A stretch of DNA of 64,000 nucleotides from Paludisphaera mucosa (GTDB taxonomy: Bacteria > Planctomycetota > Planctomycetia > Isosphaerales > Isosphaeraceae): NCBI RefSeq assembly GCF_029589435.1, contig NZ_JARRAG010000002.1:1612001-1676000 (forward strand), written 5' to 3'. The position numbers and the translations under genes are program-made. This document shows, piece after piece, positions 17,560-26,562 of the stretch. The first letter of the stretch is position 1. Each line of letters opens with the position of its first letter. The notes below the pieces were generated by a model. It did no database searches, was not told the origin of the DNA, and saw nothing but the letters and a program-made list of their open reading frames with translations.

Positions 17560-18354
17560 TCAGTTCGGCACCGCCGGGGCCACCGGCCCGCCGATCGGCC
17601 GCGAGGTCGCCGCCCCCGGAGGCCCGCCGGGGCCCGCGGGCCCGCCGCCGCCCCCGCCCGCCTGGCCGCCGCCCGCCGCGGCGGGCGCCCCCGCCTCGCC
17701 GCCGCCCTCGAGGATCGCCCCCCCCTCGCCGTACGGGCGGGCCTCCTGGTGGTCGAGCAGCCAGCGGCCGCGGGGGTCGAACAGGTGGACCTGCATGAGC
17801 TGGTTGCCGGTCTTGCCGTACGTGCTGTAGGGGTCGCGCACGCCCGAGCCGTAGCGGGCGAAGATGTCGCCGGTGGTGTACTGGAAGAAGCCCAGCCAGG
17901 CGTGGTCGATCCCCATGCCGAACGGCGGCTTGGTGTTGTAGTTGATGTAGCCGAACATGTTCTTGTGGATCGGCGCGGCGTGGAAGGCCAGCAGGATGAT
18001 CGCAAAGGTGACGATCGTCGTCGCGAAGCCGAAGATCAGCCGCGTGACGTGGTAGACCGGGTTGGGGAACCGCACCATGGCCGGGGCCAGCGTCTCGGTC
18101 GCCAGTCGCAGCAGCAGTACCGACACGCAGAAGATGAGCATCATCGCCAGCGTCTCGGAGAAGCCCCAGCCGATCCCCGTCGAGTCGATCAGGTTGGCCA
18201 GCGGCTCGTAGAAGTTGAACGCGATCAGGCCGCCGAACAGCACGTTGAAGAACATCAGGGCCGCGCCCCAGGCCCCTTCGCTCGTTAGGACGTAGGTCAT
18301 GAAGAGCATCAGGGCGACGAGGAGCGTGTCGAGCAGGGCTGGGGGCACGGACAT
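17560..18354 (-). CDS. CvpA-like membrane protein
   Basis: The 264-aa protein has four predicted membrane helices in the first 130 residues (starting LLDTLLVALMLFMTYVL) in the arrangement of the CvpA/colicin V production family, including FFNVLFGGLIAFNFYEPLA. A soluble middle region with YGKTGNQLMQVHLFD follows. The last 50 residues are Gly/Ala/Pro low complexity. It is the third gene of a minus-strand cluster after pilT and the secretion ATPase, with 91 bp between. CvpA proteins are envelope proteins of uncertain role. Confidence 0.6.
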   Translation of the reverse strand: MSVPPALLDTLLVALMLFMTYVLTSEGAWGAALMFFNVLFGGLIAFNFYEPLANLIDSTGIGWGFSETLAMMLIFCVSVLLLRLATETLAPAMVRFPNPVYHVTRLIFGFATTIVTFAIILLAFHAAPIHKNMFGYINYNTKPPFGMGIDHAWLGFFQYTTGDIFARYGSGVRDPYSTYGKTGNQLMQVHLFDPRGRWLLDHQEARPYGEGGAILEGGGEAGAPAAAGGGQAGGGGGGPAGPGGPPGAATSRPIGGPVAPAVPN

Positions 18355-18445
18355 GGAAAGGTTCCCGTTCTGCTGGGGGCGGCGGCGGTCGGGTCGGTCC
18401 GTTTCGGTTCGGGATGCGGGGCCGGGTCGGTCGATCCGGTCCGGG

Positions 18446-20215
18446 TCACTTGACGACGCGGAGCAGCTCCTCGATCGACGTCCGCCCCTGGATCACCTGG
18501 CGGAGGCCGTCTTCCTGGAGGTAGATCATGCCGCCGCGGCGGGCCTCGGCCTTGATCTTGGTGAGCGAGGGGTTCTCGCGGAGCATGTCGCGGATCGGCT
18601 CGGTGAGGACGAGCAGTTCGAAGATGCCGGCGCGGCCGAAGTAGCCGGTGCCGCCGCACTGGGGGCAGACCTGCTCGGGGTTCTCGGGGCGGCGGTAGAA
18701 GACGTCGACCTTGTCGGCCGGCAGGTTGGCCTTCTTGAGGAACTCGGGCTTGGGCTTGTACGGCTCCTTGCACTGCTCGCACAGCAGCCGGACGAGCCGC
18801 TGGCCCAGCACGGCCGAGAGCGCCGAGGCGATCATGAAGGGCTCGACGCCCAGGTCGAGCAGCCGGAAGAGGGCGGTCACCGCGTCGTTCGAGTGGACCG
18901 TGGAGAAGACCATGTGGCCGGTGTTCGCCGCCTGGCAGGCGATGTTGGCCGTCTCCTGGTCGCGGATCTCGCCGATCATGATGACGTCGGGGTCCTGCCG
19001 CAGGATCGACCGCAGGCTGGTGGCGAAGGTCTGCCCGGACTTGGTGTTGACCTCCATCTGGGTGATGTTGTCGAGGTGGTACTCGATCGGGTCCTCGACC
19101 GTGATGATGTTCCGCTGGTAGCGGTCGATCTCGCGGAGCGCCGCGTACAGCGTGGTCGACTTGCCCGAGCCGGTCGGCCCGCACGAGAGGAACATGCCGT
19201 GGGGCTGGGTGACGAGGCTCTTGACCTGCTCGATGAGCTTGCCGCGCATCCCCAGGTCTTCGAGCTTGGTCACGCCCGACGAGTTGTCGAGGATTCGCAT
19301 GACCAGCTTCTCGCCGGCCTTCGAGCCCGAGGTGGCGACGCGGAAGTCCAGGTCGCGGGCCTGCAGCTTGGCCCCGAACGAGCCGTCCTGCGGCTTCCGC
19401 TTCTCGGAGATGTCCATCGCCGAGAGGACCTTGAAGACGTTGATCACGGCGTCGCCCGTCGGCCGGTCGAACGGCTCGGCCGAGTGCAGGATGCCGTCGA
19501 TCCGGTAGCGGACCGAGAGCTGGTCGGCCGTCGGCTCCAGGTGGATGTCGGTCGCGCGGCGGAGGACCGCGTCATACACCAGCTCCTTGGCCGCCATGAA
19601 CGACCGCGACTCCTCGGCCTGGCGGAGGCGGCTGGGATCCTCCTTGCCGGCCGACCCGCTGCTCTTGCCGATGAACGTGATCGGCGGCCCGGCGCGGTCG
19701 ACCGAGCCCATGTTCCGGTTGAACAGGGGCCGCATCCCCAGCTTCGCCAGGACGTCGTTGGTGACCTCGCCCAGGTGGTAGGGGGTCAGCACCTTCTGGT
19801 CGTCGGCGACCGTCTGGTTGCGGATGAAGACGTAGGTCAGGATCGGGATGAAGTAGGCCAGCAGCAGCAGCGTGACGCCGATCGGGTAGATGGGGATCGA
19901 GAAGACCATCGCCAGGCCGAGCACGCCCGAGAAGAAGACCACGCAGTTCCAGGTCTCGGTCTTGGGGTTGTTGAGCAGCTTGCCGTCGTGCTCCACCCAG
20001 TCGGTCGTCCAGGTCCAGAGCAGGTAGATCAGGACGACCGGGACGAACTTGTAGAGGTTCAGGTAGAAGCCGGGCCCGCGCGGGACGGCGACGACCGTCT
20101 CGGCGGCGGCGGCCTGCGCGAGCAGCCCCGTGAACGCTTCGGCCGCGTCGGCCCCCGTGGCGACGCCGAGCGTCCCGATCAGAAACGTCGCGAGCACCAG
20201 AGACGGACGAATCAT
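18446..20215 (-). CDS. Type II secretion/type IV pilus assembly ATPase with N-terminal membrane segments (GspE/PilB family)
   Basis: The 589-aa protein carries a complete GspE/PilB motor: the N2-like domain (ATDIHLEP, RYRIDG), Walker A GPTGSGKST with Lys352, the Asp box ITVEDPIEY, Walker B region LRQDPDVIMIGEIRD, the His box STVHSNDA, and a four-cysteine zinc loop (CEQC and CPQC). It should hydrolyse ATP to assemble pili or pseudopili. Unlike known members, the first 130 residues are not the usual MshEN domain. They hold a signal-like start (MIRPSLVLATFLIGTLGVA) and about three membrane helices (near 48-73 and 85-130). The ATG at 20215 has AAGAAAGG upstream. pilT lies directly upstream on the same strand. 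Confidence 0.88.
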   Translation of the reverse strand: MIRPSLVLATFLIGTLGVATGADAAEAFTGLLAQAAAAETVVAVPRGPGFYLNLYKFVPVVLIYLLWTWTTDWVEHDGKLLNNPKTETWNCVVFFSGVLGLAMVFSIPIYPIGVTLLLLAYFIPILTYVFIRNQTVADDQKVLTPYHLGEVTNDVLAKLGMRPLFNRNMGSVDRAGPPITFIGKSSGSAGKEDPSRLRQAEESRSFMAAKELVYDAVLRRATDIHLEPTADQLSVRYRIDGILHSAEPFDRPTGDAVINVFKVLSAMDISEKRKPQDGSFGAKLQARDLDFRVATSGSKAGEKLVMRILDNSSGVTKLEDLGMRGKLIEQVKSLVTQPHGMFLSCGPTGSGKSTTLYAALREIDRYQRNIITVEDPIEYHLDNITQMEVNTKSGQTFATSLRSILRQDPDVIMIGEIRDQETANIACQAANTGHMVFSTVHSNDAVTALFRLLDLGVEPFMIASALSAVLGQRLVRLLCEQCKEPYKPKPEFLKKANLPADKVDVFYRRPENPEQVCPQCGGTGYFGRAGIFELLVLTEPIRDMLRENPSLTKIKAEARRGGMIYLQEDGLRQVIQGRTSIEELLRVVK

Positions 20216-20456
20216 TGCAGACCTTTCTTGCGTGCGTGATCCCGGGGCGAAGGCGAGCGGGCCGGCGTGCGGCGGGCGGGCGGCGGGTCGACGCGGGCCG
20301 GGCGCGGCGAGCCCCAACGGGCCCTCGTCGCGCCGATCCTCGCGGTCGGTCCCCCCGGGGCCGCGCTCGCCTCGCGGCGGCCCCTGGCGTGGGCGGACGG
20401 GCCCCGGCCCCCCCCGGCGCGGGGGCCGCCGGGACGACGTCGGGGCGTCGAGACCG
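20216..20456. other. GC-rich spacer between pilT and the secretion ATPase gene
   Basis: About 240 bases without a supported gene. It is very G- and C-rich with short inverted repeats, and I see no clear promoter. Confidence 0.35.
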
Positions 20457-21608
20457 TTATAGGATACCAGGCTGGTTGATGGTAATCCCCTTGAGGGCCA
20501 TTTTCAAAGACTCGGGCTGCGGAGCCACCTCGAAGGCCACCGCGCGCTCGATCTTCTCGGCGACGACGAGCTGGCGGAGGCTCTCGGTGAAGTCCATCAT
20601 CCCCTCTTCCTTGCCGATCCGGATGGCGTCGCCGAGCTTGTTGTCGTCCTCGTTGAGGATCAGCTTCTTGACCGTCGGGTTGATCCGCATGATCTCGTTG
20701 GTCGGCACCCGGCCCACGCCCTTGTCGGCCCACTCCTTCGTCGTCGGCAGCAGCTTCTGGGCGATGACCGCCTTGAGGTTGAACGCCAGCGACTGCCGCA
20801 GCGACGAGTGCATGTCGCGCGGGAAGAGGTCGAGGAGGCGGCCGATCGTCGACGGCGCCGTGCCGGCGTGGATCGTCCCGAACACGAGATGGCCCGTCTC
20901 GGCCGCGTGCATGGCCGCGCTGAAGGTCTCGCGGTCGCGCATCTCGCCCACGAGGATGATGTCGGGGTCCTGACGCACGGCGTGCTTCAGGGCCGTGTCC
21001 CAGTCGATGACGTCGATCCCCACCTCGCGCTGGTTGATGATCGACTTGTCGTCCTTGAACGTGTATTCGACCGGGTCCTCGATCGTGACGATGTGCATCC
21101 GCTCGCGCTCGTTGACGTACTGGAGCATCGAGGCGATCGTCGTCGACTTGCCCGAACCGGTCACGCCGGCGAGGATCACGATCCCCTGGTCGTACTGGGT
21201 GATGTCGGCCAGGACCGCCGGCAGGTGGAGCGCCTCGAACGACGGGATCTTGTTGTTCACGCGGCGGGCGACCAGGCTGAGCCGGCCCCGCTGCTTGAAC
21301 AGGTTCACGCGGAACCGGGTCTCGACGTCGCCGTCGAAGACGAGGTGCGCGAAGTCCACGCCCCCCTCCTCGTCGAGGATCCCGCGCTGGCGGGGCGAGA
21401 GCAGCGGGAACATCAGGCGTTCCATGTCCGACGAGGTCAGGGGCGGCAGCTGCATCTGGCGGAGCACGCCCGACAGCCGCATCGACGGCGGCATGCCGAC
21501 CTTCAGGTGGAGGTCGGACCCCGCGTACTTGATGCACATGCGGAACAGCTTGTTCGCCTCGGGCTCGTTGGCCGGCGTTTCGATCTTGGGGTCGACGGCT
21601 GTAGACAT
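20457..21608 (-). CDS. pilT: Twitching motility/pilus retraction ATPase PilT
   Basis: The 383-aa protein matches PilT in length and motifs: GSDLHLKVGMPP near the start, Walker A GVTGSGKST with Lys154, the Asp box IVTIEDPVEY, Walker B RQDPDIILVGEMRD, and the His box FGTIHAGTA. The AIRNLIRE-type PilT motif is not obvious at the C-terminus, but the MRINPTVKKLI region is typical. It should power retraction of type IV pili. GAGGAG before the ATG at 21608 supports the start, four codons inside the longest frame. Downstream on the same strand are the assembly ATPase and a CvpA-like protein, so the three may form one transcript. Confidence 0.9.
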   Translation of the reverse strand: MSTAVDPKIETPANEPEANKLFRMCIKYAGSDLHLKVGMPPSMRLSGVLRQMQLPPLTSSDMERLMFPLLSPRQRGILDEEGGVDFAHLVFDGDVETRFRVNLFKQRGRLSLVARRVNNKIPSFEALHLPAVLADITQYDQGIVILAGVTGSGKSTTIASMLQYVNERERMHIVTIEDPVEYTFKDDKSIINQREVGIDVIDWDTALKHAVRQDPDIILVGEMRDRETFSAAMHAAETGHLVFGTIHAGTAPSTIGRLLDLFPRDMHSSLRQSLAFNLKAVIAQKLLPTTKEWADKGVGRVPTNEIMRINPTVKKLILNEDDNKLGDAIRIGKEEGMMDFTESLRQLVVAEKIERAVAFEVAPQPESLKMALKGITINQPGIL

Positions 21609-21691
21609 GGCTCTCCTCAAGTCGAGATCGAGATGCGAGTGGGATCGTTGGGTGTCGGACGCGGGGCGGGCCGGGCGGGGCGAAGGCCCGT

Positions 21692-22504
21692 TCAGGACGC
21701 CCCGACCGACGTCGCCGCGGCCGCGGCCCGGGCCGCCGGCCGCCTCACCGGCACGCCGCGGCCGGCCAGGTAGTCCTTGGTCTCCCGGATCGAATACTCC
21801 TTATAGTGGAAGATGCTCGCCGCCAGCGCGGCGCTCGCGCCCGCCTCGGCCAGCACCGCCCGCAGGTGCTCGGGGCTGCCGGCCCCCCCCGAGGCGACCA
21901 CCGGGATCGTCACGGCGTCGACCACGGCGCGGGTCATCTCCAGGTCGTAGCCGTTCTTGGTGCCGTCGGCGTCCATGCTGGTGAGGACGATCTCGCCGGC
22001 GCCCAGGCGCTCGACCTCCTCCGCCCAGGCGACCGCCTCCAGGCCCGTCGCGATCCGGCCGCCGTTGATGTGGACCTCCCAGACCTCCCGGCCGCCGCGG
22101 TCCACCCGCTTGGGGTCGATGTTCACCACGATGCACTGGCTGCCGAACTTCCGCGCCGCCTTGCGGATCAGGTCGGGGTCGCGCACGGCCGCCGAGTTGA
22201 TCGACACCTTGTCGGCCCCGGCCTTCAATAAAGCCCGCACGTCGTCGAGCGTCCGGATCCCGCCGCCCACCGTCAGGGGCATGAAGCAGACTTCCGAGGT
22301 CCGCCGGACCACGTCCCAGAGGATCTCCCGCCGCTCGTGGCTGGCCGTGATGTCGAGGAAGACCAGCTCGTCGGCCCCTTCCTCATCGTACCGCCGCGCC
22401 ACCTCGACGGGATCGCCGGCGTCGCGCAGGTTGAGGAAATTCGTCCCCTTCACCACGCGGCCTTGATTGACGTCCAGGCAAGGGATGATCCGCTTGGCCA
22501 GCAT
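21692..22504 (-). CDS. hisF: Imidazole glycerol phosphate synthase, cyclase subunit HisF
   Basis: HisF closes the imidazole ring in histidine synthesis, making IGP and AICAR from PRFAR with ammonia supplied by HisH. The 270-aa TIM barrel starts [12 protein letters not shown] with catalytic Asp11, has the first phosphate site [10 protein letters not shown], the second catalytic Asp in VNIDPKRVD, and the C-terminal phosphate site [11 protein letters not shown]. The last 20 residues form an Ala-rich tail beyond the usual length. I chose the ATG at 22504, where all HisF proteins begin; an ATG four codons earlier is also possible. HisH is not adjacent. The gene lies alone, 83 bp after pilT on the same strand. 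Confidence 0.95.
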   Translation of the reverse strand: MLAKRIIPCLDVNQGRVVKGTNFLNLRDAGDPVEVARRYDEEGADELVFLDITASHERREILWDVVRRTSEVCFMPLTVGGGIRTLDDVRALLKAGADKVSINSAAVRDPDLIRKAARKFGSQCIVVNIDPKRVDRGGREVWEVHINGGRIATGLEAVAWAEEVERLGAGEIVLTSMDADGTKNGYDLEMTRAVVDAVTIPVVASGGAGSPEHLRAVLAEAGASAALAASIFHYKEYSIRETKDYLAGRGVPVRRPAARAAAAATSVGAS

Positions 22505-22516
22505 GCGCGACCCCAT

Positions 22517-23658
22517 CGCGGGCCCGACCGGGGGCCTACGCCCATCCGCGCGCCCGAACCGTTTTCGACGTGTGCAGTTGCGTCCGACTCCCCGGCAGAG
22601 CGACGCGATATTCTATAACAGCCGTCGAGCGGAGCCTAGAGGGTGGATGAAAGATCCCGGAGTCGTCCCGGGCCGCCCCCCGCCGCGATTAAGGTCGATC
22701 CGAGATCCCCCAGATTCCCCGAACTCTCGGGACGGGCTGCGTCCCGCTTCTCCGGTCGGCGAGGTCCGGGCGACTCCCCGCGCCGTCGGGGTCTGCCGCG
22801 GCGTGGCTTCGCCGCCCTCCGGCCGGAATTTTTCCCCCGCCCGACGGCGCCCGGCCGGGGCGCAGGCGCGGGGGTGGAGCGGCCCCTCGACGAGGAGCGG
22901 CCAACCTCGCACATGTTCACCAGACGGCCCGACCCGCGGCGAGTCTGATCTGGAATTCGACTTCCCATTCTCGACGATCGCGGGGGCCCTGCGCCGCCGG
23001 GCCCCGGGCGGATGAAATCCCATTCAAGATCCCCAATACGTCGGCGGCCTCCGTCCCGGCCGCGCCGGCCTCGCCGACGGCCCCCGACGGCCGAGGCCGA
23101 GCCCGTTCGACCTCGCGGATTGGGGCGATTGGTCCGCCTGGAACCCTGCGGGAAGCCGCCTTCTCACATTCTCGGCGAGGACCGATCCCTCCCGCTTACG
23201 TCGCATCCCAGTCGTCGAATCGAGCTATGTATAATGCGAGACATGATGTCCATAAAGCTGTCGTCCCGCGATGCGGCGGGTCCCGAAGGGGCGGCTCGAG
23301 GGCGGCGGGGCCCGCGATCCCGGCCCCCTGAACGGCCGCTCCCGAACCCCCGCTTAGCTTAGCCCGAATTGGAGTTGCGCCGTCGCGTCGGGACGGCCCG
23401 AACGCGCCGGAGCGATCGAGAAGCCAGAAATTTTGGACATCTAAATATGTAAAAGCAAGTCGTGCAGAAGGCATGTTGAAAATTTTCATCACGCCCAGAA
23501 AGGGTTTGCGTTTTGAGGATTCGTGTCCCATTTTGGCACCTTGTGCGAGGGAAGCTCGGGAGACGCGAATGAATCCTTCCCGGATTCGGGTCGCCGCCCG
23601 GCGGTTACGGGCGCGGCATGGTGCTGCGCCACTCGCACGACACAAGGGAGTTTGTCCG
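22517..23658. other. Gene-free region of about 1.1 kb
   Basis: No frame here has convincing codon use, a ribosome site or a recognisable motif; long frames are by-products of high GC. The left part is very GC-rich. The right part (about 23180-23480) contains AT-rich patches, including TATAAT at 23230-23235 without a clear -35, and a stretch near 23425-23480 that may hold the promoter of the CAP-domain gene. I found no tRNA or known RNA element. Confidence 0.5.
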
Positions 23659-24288
23659 TTGCCCATTTCCAACTTCGCGATCCGCATCCCCAGCCGGTTG
23701 CTCCTATCCCTCGTCGCCCTGTTCGCGACCGGCATGCGGGTCGAGGCCCAACAGTACTACTACCCGACCGCGGAAGTCGCCGCGACCGCCGCCCCTACTT
23801 ATACCTATCAAACCGCCCCCGCCGCCGCGGCCCAGCCGACGTACCAGGTCGCCCAGCCGACCCAGTACGTCCAGCAGCCTGCGGCCCCCCAATATTACTA
23901 CCAGAGCGCCTACGCCGGGATGGCCGCGCCGGCGCAGCCGGCCCAGGTCCAGCAGTACGCCGCCGCCCCGGCGGCCGCGTCCGGCGACCCGTACGGGTTC
24001 GTCGCCTGGCTCAACGGCGTGCGGGCCTCGTACGGCCTCGGCGCCGTCGGCTACGACGCCAACCTGTCGAACTGGGCGGCGATGAATAACAGCCAGCAGG
24101 CCGCCCGCGGCCTGGGCCATCACGTCATGGGCCCGGCGCGTCGCCAGAATTCGGCGATGGGCGGGTTCCCCGGCATCGAGAACATGTGGATGGCCTCGCC
24201 GGCCCACCGCGCGGCGCTCCTCGACCCGACGATCACCTTCGTCGGGATCGCCGGCGCCGGCGCCTGGTGGACGTTCAACGCCAACTGA
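23659..24288 (+). CDS. Exported CAP-domain (SCP-like) protein
   Basis: The product (209 aa from the TTG) starts MPISNFAIRIPSRLLLSLVA, a Sec signal ending near RVEAQ. A Gln/Tyr/Pro/Ala-rich linker (about residues 30-105) follows, with repeated TYQ and QPAAPQYYYQ units. The C-terminal 100 residues are a CAP/SCP domain: WLNGVRASYGL, NWAAMNNSQQAARGLGHH, then IENMWMASPAHRAALLDP and FVGIAGAGAWWTFN. CAP proteins are extracellular and of diverse function. The TTG at 23659 was chosen because GGGAG lies eight bases upstream and it yields a clean signal peptide; the longer ATG frame at 23473 does not. Confidence 0.75.
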   Translation: MPISNFAIRIPSRLLLSLVALFATGMRVEAQQYYYPTAEVAATAAPTYTYQTAPAAAAQPTYQVAQPTQYVQQPAAPQYYYQSAYAGMAAPAQPAQVQQYAAAPAAASGDPYGFVAWLNGVRASYGLGAVGYDANLSNWAAMNNSQQAARGLGHHVMGPARRQNSAMGGFPGIENMWMASPAHRAALLDPTITFVGIAGAGAWWTFNAN

Positions 24289-24474
24289 TCGGGCGTCTCC
24301 GCTCGATCGAGGGCGTCTCAGGGCCGGCGAAGTCGGCGGCCCGCACTCCGCCGCGACGGCGGACCTCGGGGGCGAAGGGGCCCGGGCCCCGAGCGGGAGC
24401 GATCGCGGGCGGACGTCCCGGCGCGCGGAAGGACCGCGCCGGGATCTCGGCCGCGATCGACGGCACGCACCGCC

Positions 24475-25086
24475 TCAAAGGAAGAACGCGCTGCGGATCC
24501 CCGAGAGGATCACCTGCTCCAGGTTGGCGTCGCGGCCCCTGGGGATCCATCCCACGGCCACCGGCACGGGACCGACGGTCTCGCGCGAACGGTTCACGGG
24601 GAACTCGTTGTTGAACACGGCCCGACCCGCCATCTGCCGGTCGGGCTTGATCATGTCCTCAAGTTCCTTGTGGACTTCCACCTTCACGAGGAAGCCGCCG
24701 TTGGGTGCCGGGTCGATCTTGATGATCGCACGCCGTCGGATCGTCTGCAGGGTCGCTTCGACCCGGTCTCCCAGGGTGGTGGAGTCCGCCAGCCAGGGCT
24801 CCAGGACCGTGGGGCTGATCTTGGGCTCGGTCGTGATCGTCCGCGACAGCCGGTTCTCCGAGGCCACGTCGAAGTAGCCCCCCACCTCGGCCACCGTCTT
24901 GTTCCAGACGGCCTCGAAGTCGTCGACCGGCACCCGCAGCGGGTTCTCGGCGACGGGCTCGGGCGCGAAGACCCGCGTCACCCGCGACGTCGGGATCCAC
25001 CCCGAGGCGCATCCCGCCTGCGCGAGCGTCAGGGCGAACGCCCCGACCAACCCCGCCCCTTTGGCGACGACCCGCGACTTGCGCAT
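24475..25086 (-). CDS. Lipoprotein of unknown function
   Basis: The 203-aa product has a lipoprotein signal: a basic start, a hydrophobic stretch and LAQAGC with the acylated Cys near residue 26. The rest is a single alpha/beta domain with VDDFEAVWNKTVAEVGGYFDVASENR, which resembles small planctomycete lipoproteins thought to be anchored in the outer envelope. No catalytic residues stand out. It is transcribed away from the GGDEF gene. Confidence 0.7.
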   Translation of the reverse strand: MRKSRVVAKGAGLVGAFALTLAQAGCASGWIPTSRVTRVFAPEPVAENPLRVPVDDFEAVWNKTVAEVGGYFDVASENRLSRTITTEPKISPTVLEPWLADSTTLGDRVEATLQTIRRRAIIKIDPAPNGGFLVKVEVHKELEDMIKPDRQMAGRAVFNNEFPVNRSRETVGPVPVAVGWIPRGRDANLEQVILSGIRSAFFL

Positions 25087-25411
25087 GATTCTGGCCCCAT
25101 CCTGCCTGGCCTGCCCGGTCCGCCGGGACCCGCGCGCGATCGTGGGATTCGCTTGCGGGGGATCTTCGGATCCGCCCCGATGGCATCCTGACTATCGGCG
25201 TCCCGGCCCGGTCGAAGACATGAAACCGAGCGGGCCGGCCTCCCCGGACGCGGGCGAACCGCGGCCGGGACGAGGTGACGCCGCATCCTGCCCGATCCTG
25301 CGAATCCCGGCAAGGCCGATCTCCTTCGTCCCGGCCGCCCGGATATGGCCTAGGCTATTTGTGGATGGCCAGGGGTTCCCACGGGGCGCGGCGAGATCGC
25401 ACGAGGTTGCC
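25087..25411. other. Intergenic region between divergent genes
   Basis: No supported gene in 325 bases between the lipoprotein and GGDEF genes. I could not pick a clear promoter. Confidence 0.35.
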
Positions 25412-26425
25412 ATGCATTCAGATCGAGGATGGAGACGAGACGTGCCGGCGTCTGCGACGACCCTTCGCGAGGGTGAGGGGCCGGCGCCGGATCACCGGGC
25501 CGCGACGGCGGCCGCGGCGGTGGGCGAGGTCGCGGTCCACGATTTCGCCGCCGCGGCGGCCGCGGCGGGCGACCTGGATGCGATCCGCCACGCGCTGGCC
25601 GCGGCCTCGCACTGGGCGGCGGGCCACGACCCGGTCGCCCTGATCCTGGCCGGAGAGCCGGACGAGGCCGACGACGGGGCCGGGGTCGACGCCTCGATCC
25701 CGGTCCGCGTCGGGGAGCGGGGGCGGACGTGGGGCCGGCTCGTCCTCAGGCGGCGGGCCGTGGAGCCCGCCGTCCGGCCCGCCTTGGTCCGGCGCCGGCT
25801 CGAATCCCTGGCCACGCTCGCCGCCTTCGCGATCGAGCGGATCGCGGCGCGGCACGCGGCGGCCGGCTCTTCGAATCTCGGCGACGAGAGCGACGGCGGC
25901 GAGCCTCGCGACGCGGCGGTCCACGATGCGACCCTGCTGAGCGCCGTGCTGCCGTTCGCGATGAGCCAGGCGCGGCGGCACAAGGAGCCGCTGTCGATCC
26001 TTTGCCTGGCGATCGACCCCCTGCGCGGCGTCCGCGAGCTGCTGGGCGCCGCGGCCGCCGACCGGGTCGTGGAGCGCGTGGGCGTCCGGATCGCGGGCCT
26101 GCTGCGGTCCAGCGACCTCGTCGGACGGCTCGACGACGATCGGCTGATGGCGGTCCTGCCCCGGGCCGACCTGCGCGACGCGATCCACGTCGGCGAGAAG
26201 CTGGGCCGGACGATCGCCGCCGACGTCGACCTTCTGGACATCCCCCTGACCGTCACGCTCTCGGTGGGCGCGGCCGCGCTGCCGTCCAGCGCGGGGACGC
26301 TGGGGGGGCTCCTCGACGCGGCCGACGCGGCGCTCTCCGAGGCGAGGAAATGCGGCCCCGGCCGCATCGCGGCGGCCCCGCATGCGGGCGTCGGGCGCGA
26401 CCGGGACGTCTTCGCCCGGGCCTGA
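25412..26425 (+). CDS. GAF-like/GGDEF protein with a degenerate active site
   Basis: The 337-aa product has an N-terminal region (about residues 40-150) that looks like a small sensor of the GAF type (VALILAG, IPVRVGERGRTWGRLVLRR), then a C-terminal GGDEF-type fold: ILCLAIDPLRGVRELLGAAAA, RIAGLLRSSDLVGRL, and VTLSVGAAAL. The signature itself reads R239-L-D-D-D-R-L where a diguanylate cyclase has R-Y-G-G-D-E-F. Both Gly and the Glu are gone, so cyclic di-GMP synthesis is unlikely. It may bind a nucleotide or act as a scaffold. The ATG at 25412, with CGAGG nearby, was preferred over a much longer upstream frame. Confidence 0.75.
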   Translation: MHSDRGWRRDVPASATTLREGEGPAPDHRAATAAAAVGEVAVHDFAAAAAAAGDLDAIRHALAAASHWAAGHDPVALILAGEPDEADDGAGVDASIPVRVGERGRTWGRLVLRRRAVEPAVRPALVRRRLESLATLAAFAIERIAARHAAAGSSNLGDESDGGEPRDAAVHDATLLSAVLPFAMSQARRHKEPLSILCLAIDPLRGVRELLGAAAADRVVERVGVRIAGLLRSSDLVGRLDDDRLMAVLPRADLRDAIHVGEKLGRTIAADVDLLDIPLTVTLSVGAAALPSSAGTLGGLLDAADAALSEARKCGPGRIAAAPHAGVGRDRDVFARA

Positions 26426-26533
26426 GCCCGGCGACGGCCATGCCGGTCGACCCTGAGAGACGAGCCGCCGGCGACGGTTTTTCAGCCGGGGCGTTCGCGC
26501 CACCCCGCCGGCCGGACGCGCCCCATCCGAAGG

Positions 26534-26550
26534 GACGCCCGTTGGGCGTC
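26534..26550. terminator. Short hairpin between convergent genes
   Basis: Seven-bp arms (GACGCCC and GGGCGTC) with a 3-nt loop lie between the stops of the GGDEF and VOC genes. There is no strong T-run. Confidence 0.35.
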
Positions 26551-26562
26551 GGCCGCCCGGGA

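Noticed and set aside
22505-22640. Histidine leader peptide before hisF
   Set aside because: No run of His codons in any short frame and no terminator hairpin.
22613-23023. 136-aa minus-strand frame
   Set aside because: Arg/Pro/Gly-rich with no ribosome site, no motif and overlapping frames equally open on both strands.
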